7,322 nt of DNA from Rhodanobacteraceae bacterium UBA703 (GTDB lineage Bacteria; Pseudomonadota; Gammaproteobacteria; Xanthomonadales; Rhodanobacteraceae). Position 1 is the first letter of the stretch. Every line of letters starts with the position of its first letter. Location: contig DBMH01000080.1 of assembly GCA_002297645.1 (NCBI GenBank), forward strand, positions 1 to 7,322, written 5' to 3'. This document shows, piece by piece, positions 1 to 5,359 of the stretch. The notes below the pieces were generated by a model. It saw nothing but the letters and a program-made list of their open reading frames with translations, was not told where the DNA came from and did no database searches. A program made the position numbers and the translations under genes.

Positions 1-19
1 CGCCGGGACTGGCCCGGCG
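1..19 (-). terminator. Possible terminator hairpin after the CsgG-like gene
   Basis: A perfect 7-bp G/C stem (positions 1-7 pairing with 13-19, loop ACTGG) lies 27 bases beyond the stop codon of the lipoprotein gene that reads toward the window edge. The distance and strength fit a transcription terminator or 3'-end stabiliser. The window ends at the far side of the stem, so the T-tract that would confirm an intrinsic terminator cannot be seen. It may equally serve a gene lying outside the window. Confidence 0.3.
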
Positions 20-46
20 CCGCCGATCCGCGTAGGGCGGGAACGC

Positions 47-1054
47 TTACTGCTGCAGGGCAGCCGCGGTCGGATCGTCGAGCTGCCCCGTGACCGGCAG
101 GCCGCGGATCTGCTGGAACTTGCGCAGCGCGCCGCTTGTGCCCGGGCCGGAGATGCCGTCCGGCTTGCCGGTGTACAGGCCCAGCTCCTTCAGGCGACGC
201 TGGGCGTCGATCAGCGACATCATCGGAGCGCCGTTGGTGGCGCCGTCGACCTTCAGCTCGCCGCCCGTGCCGAGACCGCCGTTCACGCGCTGCGGCGCGT
301 ACGAGCGCAGCGCCTGCACCATCTGGTTGTACGAGTCCATGAACGCGGAAGCGATGACCTTGCCCTGCGGGGTGCTGGCGTAGGCGCCCGCACCGGCCGC
401 CGCCGCGCCACCGGCGAGAACGCCGCCGAAGCCGAAGTCGGTATTGCGCGCGCTGCCCTGGGCCGCCGAGACCTGCACGCCCGAACGCGTGTCGGTCAAC
501 ATCAGGACGGTCGAGGCTTCCGAGGTCTTCATGCTGCCGGCGACCGCGCCGGCGAGCGGATGGAACGCGCCGGCGATCGCACCGATGCCGCCACCGCCGG
601 TCTCCTGCGAGAACTGGATGGTCGGGGTGATGATGTAGTCCGCCGCGACCATCTGGCCGCCGCCCATGTTGCTGCGGTTGCGCAGCTCGCCGGACCTGGC
701 GAGGTCGCGCTCGGCCATCATCGAGCCCATCGCGCGGCCGCGATCGACGATGACGAAGCAGTTGCTCTGCTGGATCATCAGGCGCAGCAGGGGCGTGGTC
801 GCCGGCAGGTGGTACTGCGACGTCAGCACGAGATACCACTGCTGCGAGGTGTCTTCCTCGACGGCGGCCGTGCCGAGCGGGCGGTCGCAATGCTCGAGCT
901 GGCTGCTGCGGTTGACCGAGGACGAGCCGCCGGCCGCGCCGGTCACCGGGTTGTTCTTGCCGCCGCCCATCTGAGGGCCGGTCGCACAGCCGGCCAGCAG
1001 CGTGGCGAGGCCGGCCAGGCAGGCCATCTTCACGGAATTCATGTGCTTCTCCAT
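47..1054 (-). CDS. CsgG-like outer-membrane lipoprotein with C-terminal peptidoglycan-binding domain
   Basis: Encodes 335 residues. Residues 1-22 form a lipoprotein signal peptide ending in the lipobox L-A-G-C, with the lipidated Cys at 23; a Gly/Asn/Ser-rich linker follows. Residues about 60-250 resemble the CsgG/HfaB family: the FVIVDRG...MMAERDL stretch (100-118) matches the CsgG ER..L..LL.ER region, AADYIITPTI (137-146) the ADY-type strand, and VLMLTDTRSGVQVSAAQG (183-200) the strand-turn-strand before the second barrel hairpin. Residues about 280-333 form a PG_binding_1 fold (DAQRRLKELGLY...PDG..G..T..ALR.FQ...GLPVTGQLD), a family that binds the peptidoglycan peptide stem. CsgG itself (about 277 residues) is the curli secretion pore and lacks this domain; no curli genes are visible here. 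I infer an outer-membrane protein anchored to the cell wall; a secretion role is unproven. Start 1054 has GGAG six bases upstream; the Met at 1042 has an identically spaced GGAG and also leaves a valid signal peptide. The long upstream extension in this frame to 1312 is probably untranslated. Confidence 0.88.
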   Translation of the reverse strand: MEKHMNSVKMACLAGLATLLAGCATGPQMGGGKNNPVTGAAGGSSSVNRSSQLEHCDRPLGTAAVEEDTSQQWYLVLTSQYHLPATTPLLRLMIQQSNCFVIVDRGRAMGSMMAERDLARSGELRNRSNMGGGQMVAADYIITPTIQFSQETGGGGIGAIAGAFHPLAGAVAGSMKTSEASTVLMLTDTRSGVQVSAAQGSARNTDFGFGGVLAGGAAAAGAGAYASTPQGKVIASAFMDSYNQMVQALRSYAPQRVNGGLGTGGELKVDGATNGAPMMSLIDAQRRLKELGLYTGKPDGISGPGTSGALRKFQQIRGLPVTGQLDDPTAAALQQ

Positions 1055-1173
1055 TGCTTGCTCCAGAATAAGGTTGGTGCCGACGGCGGATGGCGCACGC
1101 GATCGCGCGGACCCGCCGCAACAGCGATCGCCGGAAAAAGCCTTCGGAAGACCCCCGCCCCGTGGCGCGGCGA

Positions 1174-1182
1174 AATATAGCA
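1174..1182 (-). promoter_or_regulatory. Candidate extended -10 promoter for the CsgG-like gene
   Basis: Read on the minus strand, the sequence is TGCTATATT: an extended -10 (TGn) followed by TATATT, five of six matches to TATAAT. No good -35 is found at 16-18 bp, which is tolerated in extended -10 promoters. The predicted transcript would carry a leader of roughly 110 bases. A/T-rich hexamers are rare in this G/C-rich region, which supports the call, but it remains a motif match only. Confidence 0.4.
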
Positions 1183-1261
1183 GAGCGCCTGTACCACGGC
1201 GTCGGCGCAGCGGCGGAACTCTAGGGAATCCCGGGTGCGGGCGCGGCCACGCTTCGTCATC

Positions 1262-1283
1262 GGCTCGGTAACGGTTCGGTAAC
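1262..1283. repeat. 11-bp tandem direct repeat, possible operator
   Basis: Two head-to-tail copies, GGCTCGGTAAC and GGTTCGGTAAC, differ at one of 11 positions. They lie about 53 bp upstream of the ispG TATAAT and about 80 bp upstream of the minus-strand -10 candidate, so a bound regulator could affect either gene. One helical turn between copies puts both on the same DNA face. No known regulator is identified from the motif. Confidence 0.5.
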
Positions 1284-1311
1284 CCGCCTTCTTTACGGCG
1301 CCTCCGGGGCA

Positions 1312-1341
1312 TCGAAGGACATTGCGGCGCCGCCGTATAAT
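1312..1341 (+). promoter_or_regulatory. Sigma-70-type promoter for ispG
   Basis: A perfect TATAAT lies at 1336-1341. The best upstream partner is TCGAAG at 1312-1317 with an 18-bp spacer, only three matches to TTGACA, so the -35 is weak. Transcription would start near 1348 and give a leader of about 39 bases before the ispG ATG. The G/C palindrome at 1324-1333 falls in the spacer. A consensus -10 by chance is unlikely at this base composition and at this position. Confidence 0.65.
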
Positions 1342-1386
1342 CGCCGTTCCGCCGCGCACCGCGCCGGCGCGTCGCGCAAGAGAAAC

Positions 1387-2634
1387 ATGACCCATCCAGG
1401 CGAAAACGCAGCGTCGGTCCGGCGTGCCAGCGTGGCGGTGCGCATCGGCGCGGTCGCCATCGGCGGGGCAGCGCCCGTAGTCGTGCAGTCCATGACCAAC
1501 ACCGACACCGCCGACGTCGCCGGCACGGCGAAGCAGACGGCCGAGCTCGCGCGTGCGGGATCGGAGCTCGTGCGCATCACGGTCAACACGCCCGAGGCCG
1601 CCGCCGCCGTTCCGCGCATCCGCGAGCGTCTCGACATGATGGGCGTGGGCGTGCCGCTGATCGGCGACTTCCACTACAACGGCCACCAGTTGCTCGAGCG
1701 CGAGCCGGCCTGCGCCGAGGCCCTGGCGAAGTACCGCATCAATCCGGGCAACGTCGGGTTCGGCAAGAAGAAGGACACGCAGTTCGCCGCGATCATCGAG
1801 GCGGCGCTGAGGTACGGGAAGCCCGTCCGCATCGGAGCCAACTGGGGCTCGCTCGACCAGAGCATGGTGGCCGCCCTGATGGACGAGAACCACGCGCGCG
1901 CCGAGCCGTGGGATGCGGCGCGCGTCGGTCGCGAGGCGCTGATCCGCTCGGCCCTCGATTCCGCCGCGCGCGCCGAGGAACTCGGCCTGCCGCGCGACCG
2001 GATCATCCTGTCGTGCAAGGTGTCGGGCGTGCAGGAACTGATCGCGGTCTATCGCGACCTCGCGCTTCGCGCGGACTACGCGCTGCACCTCGGCCTGACC
2101 GAGGCTGGCATGGGGTCGAAGGGCATCGTCGCCTCGAGCGCGGCGCTCGCCGTGCTGCTGCAGGAGGGCATCGGCGACACCATCCGCATCTCGCTGACGC
2201 CGGAGCCGGGCGAATCGCGCACGCGCGAAGTGATCGTCGCGCAGGAACTGCTGCAGACGATGGGACTGCGCGCCTTCACGCCGCTGGTCACCGCCTGTCC
2301 CGGCTGCGGGCGAACGACCAGCACGCTGTTCCAGGAGCTGGCCAAGACCGTGCAGGACCACGTGCGCGCGAAGATGCCGGAATGGCGCCTGAAGTACGAC
2401 GGCGTCGAGAATCTGACGCTGGCGGTCATGGGCTGCGTCGTCAACGGGCCGGGCGAGTCCAAGCACGCGGACATCGGCATCTCGCTGCCGGGCACGGGCG
2501 AGGCGCCGGCCGCGCCGGTATTCATCGACGGCCAGAAGGCGATGACGCTGCGCGGCGAGAACATCGCGACCGAGTTCGTCGGCCTCGTCGAGGATTACGT
2601 CGCGCGGCGTTACGCCGCGCGTGCGTCCGCCTGA
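1387..2634 (+). CDS. ispG: 4-hydroxy-3-methylbut-2-en-1-yl diphosphate synthase (IspG/GcpE)
   Basis: Encodes 415 residues. IspG converts 2-C-methyl-D-erythritol 2,4-cyclodiphosphate to HMBPP, the penultimate step of the MEP isoprenoid pathway, in the cytoplasm with a [4Fe-4S] cluster and a flavodoxin or ferredoxin as reductant. The N-terminal barrel shows the family block VVVQSMTNTDTADV (31-44), RINPGNVGF (117-125), RIGANWGSLDQ (148-158) and LHLGLTEAG (233-241). The C-terminal cluster domain carries CPGC (Cys304, Cys307) and GCVVNGPGES (Cys350, Glu357), corresponding to the three cluster Cys and the cluster-ligating Glu of E. coli IspG. At 415 residues it is longer than E. coli IspG (372), as in beta-proteobacterial and Xanthomonas-type forms; extra sequence lies between the barrel and the cluster domain. 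The ATG at 1387 gives the usual short N-terminus before RIGAVAIGG; its ribosome site is weak (AAGAGA about five bases upstream). It is first in a probable unit with the downstream glycosyltransferase. All key residues are intact. Confidence 0.97.
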   Translation: MTHPGENAASVRRASVAVRIGAVAIGGAAPVVVQSMTNTDTADVAGTAKQTAELARAGSELVRITVNTPEAAAAVPRIRERLDMMGVGVPLIGDFHYNGHQLLEREPACAEALAKYRINPGNVGFGKKKDTQFAAIIEAALRYGKPVRIGANWGSLDQSMVAALMDENHARAEPWDAARVGREALIRSALDSAARAEELGLPRDRIILSCKVSGVQELIAVYRDLALRADYALHLGLTEAGMGSKGIVASSAALAVLLQEGIGDTIRISLTPEPGESRTREVIVAQELLQTMGLRAFTPLVTACPGCGRTTSTLFQELAKTVQDHVRAKMPEWRLKYDGVENLTLAVMGCVVNGPGESKHADIGISLPGTGEAPAAPVFIDGQKAMTLRGENIATEFVGLVEDYVARRYAARASA

Positions 2635-2638
2635 GTCC

Positions 2639-2653
2639 GGCGACGCAGTCGCC
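2639..2653 (+). terminator. Small hairpin just after ispG, weak terminator or attenuator candidate
   Basis: GGCGAC (2639-2644) pairs perfectly with GTCGCC (2648-2653) around a three-base loop, starting five bases after the ispG stop codon. The following ATTCCTT is only partly T-rich, so this is not a strong intrinsic terminator. It could reduce read-through into the glycosyltransferase gene or protect the ispG 3' end. Confidence 0.3.
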
Positions 2654-2684
2654 ATTCCTTCATCGTCCACCGCGCAGACTGGCG

Positions 2685-2702
2685 GGACCGACGGAGCGGT
2701 CC
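2685..2702 (+). promoter_or_regulatory. Hairpin displaying the ribosome binding site of the glycosyltransferase gene
   Basis: GGACCG (2685-2690) and CGGTCC (2697-2702) form a perfect 6-bp inverted repeat. The loop is ACGGAG, containing the GGAG Shine-Dalgarno (2693-2696) located nine bases before the ATG at 2706. In RNA this would hold the ribosome site in a loop next to a stem that ends three bases before the start codon, so translation could be modulated by folding. Whether it forms in the cell is not known. Confidence 0.35.
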
Positions 2703-2705
2703 GCG

Positions 2706-4412
2706 ATGACGAATACCCGGGATATCTGGAACAGCCGCGCGGCGAGGAACGCCGCCATCGCGATCTTCGCCGCGCTGGCGCTGCTTCGCGTCGTGCGCGC
2801 GTTCACGCTCGGTCCCAATTCCGACGAGGCGCAGCACCTCCACGTGGTCTGGGCGTGGACGCAGGGACTCGTCGTCTACCGCGACGTGTTCGACAACCAC
2901 ACGCCTTTGTTCCACGTCCTCTGCGCGCCGTTGCTGGCCTGGCTCGGCGAGCGCGCCGACATCATCGCCTGGATGCGGCTGGCGATGATCCCGCTGTACT
3001 TCGGCGCGCTCTACGCGACCTGGCGCATCGGCCGCGCGATCGGCAGCCCGCGCGTCGGGCTCTGCGCGGCCCTGCTGGTCGGGTCGACGCAGGCGTTCTT
3101 CGACGTCTCCACGCAGTTCCGTCCCGACGACCTGTGGATGCTGTTCTGGCTCGGAGCGACGGCGGTCGCGGTGCAGGGACGACCGACGAACCGGCGCGCG
3201 CTGGCGGCCGGCGTGCTGGTCGGCGCCGCCTTCGCGACCTCGGCCAAGACGTCGCTGCTGGTCTCGACCGCGCTGCTCGCCGGCGTGGCCGTACTGGCGC
3301 TGGACCCGCGCGAGCGTGGCGCGCGCCTGCGCGCGCTGGCCATGCCCTTGCTGTGGGGCGTGATCGGTGCGTTGGTGGTTCCCGTCGTCGTCGCGCTGTA
3401 CTTCGTCGTGCAGGGTGCATGGCGCGAAGCGCTGTACTGCATATTCGAGCACAACCTCGTGCGCGGTCTCGGTCGCTGGCAGAGCGGTGGCGCGCGCTTC
3501 TGGCTGTTCCCGTTCGGCTATGCGCTGGCGCTTGCCGTCGCGCTGCACTTCAGGAAGCGCAGCGAGCCCGCGCGCTGGCGTGCGGCCAGTTGGGTACTGC
3601 TGTCGGCGATCGGCTACCTGCTCGCCCTGCACTCGTACTGGCCGCTGTTCACGCGCCAGGACATGCTGCCGGTGCTGCCGCTGCTCGCGTTGATGCCGGC
3701 GGCGCTGTTCACCGGCGGCAGCGGCGCGTGGCGTTCGTGGCGCGTGCTGGCGGTCGGGGCCGTACTCGCCGTCTTCCTCGGCTCGCTGGTCGCGCAGGCA
3801 CTGGCGCCGTCGAACCGCCTGCGCCACGCCGAAAGGGATCTCGCGCAGATCCTCGCGCTGACGCGGCCCGGCGAATACGTGATGGATGCCAAGGGCGAAT
3901 CGATCTTCCGGCCGCGGCCGTTCTACTGGGTGCTCGAAGGCGTGACCGAAGCGCGCATGCGCAACGGCTCCATCCGCGACGACCTGGGGGAGCGCCTCGC
4001 CGCGACCTCGACCGCCTTGCTCGTCGACGACCGCATCCCGGCGCGGGACCGCGCCTTCGTCGAGGCAAACTACGTGCCGGTCGGCCATCGCCTGCGCGTG
4101 GCCGGGCAGCGCTTCGGTCCGCTCGATGCCGGGCAGGCAGTGGATTTCCGCATCGAGGTCGCCGGCGACTACCGCTTCATCGACCGCAATGGCGATATGG
4201 CCGGTACCTTCGACGGACGCCGCGTCGAGGGGGCCGTGTCCATCGACGCCGGCGAGCACCGGTTCGTGCCCGATGTCGCGGCGGACGTCGCGCTGGTCCG
4301 GGCCTCCGTGTTCGAGCGGGGACTCGCACCGTCTTCGGTTTTCGCACCGGAGGCGCAGGACGAAAGACCGGCATCCTGCCCGCAGCCGCATGGATCGCCG
4401 CCACCGGAGTGA
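2706..4412 (+). CDS. GT-C fold membrane glycosyltransferase, family 39/ArnT-like
   Basis: Encodes 568 residues. About 11 membrane segments cover residues 15-365, followed by a soluble C-terminal part. The first external loop has the GT-C catalytic pattern, with Asp40-Glu41 in GPNSDEAQHLH followed by GLVVYRDVFDNHTPLFH (54-70), as in the PMT_2/ArnT-like superfamily. A second acidic pair, Asp141-Asp142, follows QFRP. The stretch FTRQDMLPVLPLLALM (315-330) fits the conserved loop before a late helix in this group. Such enzymes act in the inner membrane and transfer a sugar from a polyprenyl-phosphate donor to an acceptor on the periplasmic side; neither donor nor acceptor can be told from sequence. 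Residues about 470-540 alternate strands and turns (AGDYRFIDRNGD, FDGRRVEG, DAGEHRFVPD) and look like a small beta-sandwich; the last 20 residues are a Pro-rich tail. GGAG nine bases upstream supports the ATG at 2706; the open frame extends back into ispG but without family content. It lies 71 bases after ispG and 38 before the ribokinase gene. Confidence 0.85.
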   Translation: MTNTRDIWNSRAARNAAIAIFAALALLRVVRAFTLGPNSDEAQHLHVVWAWTQGLVVYRDVFDNHTPLFHVLCAPLLAWLGERADIIAWMRLAMIPLYFGALYATWRIGRAIGSPRVGLCAALLVGSTQAFFDVSTQFRPDDLWMLFWLGATAVAVQGRPTNRRALAAGVLVGAAFATSAKTSLLVSTALLAGVAVLALDPRERGARLRALAMPLLWGVIGALVVPVVVALYFVVQGAWREALYCIFEHNLVRGLGRWQSGGARFWLFPFGYALALAVALHFRKRSEPARWRAASWVLLSAIGYLLALHSYWPLFTRQDMLPVLPLLALMPAALFTGGSGAWRSWRVLAVGAVLAVFLGSLVAQALAPSNRLRHAERDLAQILALTRPGEYVMDAKGESIFRPRPFYWVLEGVTEARMRNGSIRDDLGERLAATSTALLVDDRIPARDRAFVEANYVPVGHRLRVAGQRFGPLDAGQAVDFRIEVAGDYRFIDRNGDMAGTFDGRRVEGAVSIDAGEHRFVPDVAADVALVRASVFERGLAPSSVFAPEAQDERPASCPQPHGSPPPE

Positions 4413-4420
4413 GGCACTAT

Positions 4421-4447
4421 CGCGGTCCGTTCCTGCCGCGGTCCGTT
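4421..4447 (+). repeat. Direct repeat between the glycosyltransferase and ribokinase genes
   Basis: CGCGGTCCGTT occurs at 4421-4431 and again, without mismatch, at 4437-4447, a period of 16 bases, filling most of the 38-base gap. The second copy ends three bases before the ribokinase ATG, where a ribosome binding site would be expected and none is seen. The core GCGGTCCG also occurs at 2696-2703, two bases before the glycosyltransferase ATG. Its function is unknown. Confidence 0.5.
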
Positions 4448-4450
4448 GCG

Positions 4451-5356
4451 ATGACTTTCCGCTCCTCGATCCTCGTCGCGGGTTCCGCGAATCTCGACTT
4501 CGTCGTGCGTGCTCCGCACATCCCCGCGCCGGGGGAAACCGTGCTCGGTGGCGAGTTCCGCACGTTTCCCGGAGGCAAGGGCGCCAACCAGGCGGTGGCC
4601 TGCGCGCGCGCGGGCGGTGCGCCGACGCGCATGCTGCTGGCGCTCGGCGACGATGCGTTCGCGTTGCCGATCGAGGAGTCCCTGCGTGCGGCCGGTGTCG
4701 CGCTCGACATCCGCCGTTCCGATCGCGCGACCGGCACGGCCTTCATCTGCGTGTCGGACGAAGGCGAGAACGCGATCACGGTCGCGCCGGGTGCGAATTC
4801 GGCGCTGCGCCCGCAGGACCTGCCGTCGCTCGACGGCATCGGTCACCTGCTGCTCCAGCTCGAAACGCCCCTGGACAGCGTGGCGGCCTATGCGCGGGCG
4901 GCCCGCGGGACCGGCGCGAGCGTCGTTCTGAACGCGGCGCCGGCGCAGACCCTGCCGCCGGCGTTGCTGGAGGACGTCGACGTGCTGATCGTCAATGAGG
5001 GCGAACTCGCCGCGATCGCCGGTGCCGGCGAGTCGATCGAGGCCAATCTCGGCCGCATCGACGTGCCGTGCGTCATCGTCACGCTGGGCGAAAACGGCTG
5101 TCTCGCGCGTATCGGCACGGAGACACTGAAACAGCCGGCGTTTGCGGTCGAGGTGGTCGACACGACCGGTGCCGGCGACACTTTCTGCGGCGCGCTGGTC
5201 GCTGCACTGGCACGCGGCGCGACCATGCCGGCCGCGCTGCGCGAGGCCAGCGCGGCCTCGGCCCTGGCCTGCACGCGCATGGGAGCGCAGTCGAGCATTC
5301 CGACCCGGGCGGAAGTCGAAGCGTTCCTGCGCGGAAAGGCGCTGGAGATCGCGTAG
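4451..5356 (+). CDS. rbsK: Ribokinase, PfkB family sugar kinase
   Basis: Encodes 301 residues, the usual ribokinase length. Ribokinase phosphorylates D-ribose to D-ribose 5-phosphate with ATP in the cytoplasm. Visible signatures, in order: GSANLD (11-16, Asn14/Asp16 at the sugar site), GGKGANQAVACARAG (41-55, first PfkB signature), NEGE (182-185, the N-x-x-E metal/phosphate motif), TLGENGC (211-217) and VDTTGAGDTFCGAL (236-249, second signature with the catalytic base Asp243). These are closer to RbsK than to fructokinase or adenosine kinase, but substrate can vary within the family. No rbsD, ribose transporter or nucleosidase gene is beside it, so the source of ribose is not indicated. The ATG at 4451 gives the normal N-terminus yet lacks a clear Shine-Dalgarno; a GTG at 4409 overlapping the preceding stop codon would add 14 residues (MRHYRGPFLPRSVA) and also lacks one. 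Translational coupling to the gene upstream is plausible. Confidence 0.93.
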   Translation: MTFRSSILVAGSANLDFVVRAPHIPAPGETVLGGEFRTFPGGKGANQAVACARAGGAPTRMLLALGDDAFALPIEESLRAAGVALDIRRSDRATGTAFICVSDEGENAITVAPGANSALRPQDLPSLDGIGHLLLQLETPLDSVAAYARAARGTGASVVLNAAPAQTLPPALLEDVDVLIVNEGELAAIAGAGESIEANLGRIDVPCVIVTLGENGCLARIGTETLKQPAFAVEVVDTTGAGDTFCGALVAALARGATMPAALREASAASALACTRMGAQSSIPTRAEVEAFLRGKALEIA

Positions 5357-5359
5357 GCG

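Larger units (their letters stand above)
1055..1386. other. Divergent intergenic region between the CsgG-like gene and ispG
   Basis: This 332-base stretch separates two divergently transcribed genes. It contains a perfect TATAAT for ispG, an extended -10 candidate for the lipoprotein gene on the minus strand, an 11-bp tandem direct repeat between the two (1262-1283), and a 10-bp G/C palindrome (1324-1333) just upstream of the ispG TATAAT. Open frames cross it on both strands, but they continue from neighbouring genes and have no start signals or recognisable protein content. I see no tRNA, riboswitch or terminator in it. Confidence 0.75.

Noticed and set aside
1131..1150. CTTCGGAAG and neighbouring A-run as a terminator on the minus strand
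   Set aside because: The symmetric element leaves almost no loop, the possible longer stem has mismatches, and it lies upstream of the lipoprotein gene where a terminator is not expected.
1055..1312. N-terminal extension of the lipoprotein to an ATG at 1312
   Set aside because: It would bury the lipoprotein signal peptide inside the protein, is Arg/Pro-rich, and contains the candidate promoter.
1039..2670. Long minus-strand open frame of 543 codons opposite ispG
   Set aside because: It mirrors the high-GC codon pattern of ispG, is rich in Arg/Ala/Asp/His, and shows no domain; ispG on the other strand is certain.
1908..2705. Upstream extension of the glycosyltransferase frame into ispG
   Set aside because: The residues are a frame-shifted reading of ispG; membrane protein character begins only after the ATG at 2706, which has a ribosome site.
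2610..4391. Minus-strand open frame of 593 codons opposite the glycosyltransferase
   Set aside because: It has Arg/Gln/Asp-rich low-complexity content without motifs, typical of an antisense shadow in G/C-rich DNA.
4390..4420. CACTAT as a -10 element for a separate ribokinase promoter
   Set aside because: No -35 is found at a suitable distance and the match is weak; co-transcription with the upstream gene is simpler.
2621..4450. Upstream extension of the ribokinase frame through the glycosyltransferase gene, suggesting a fusion
   Set aside because: The extension is Arg/Ala-rich shadow sequence; ribokinase homology begins at the ATG at 4451.
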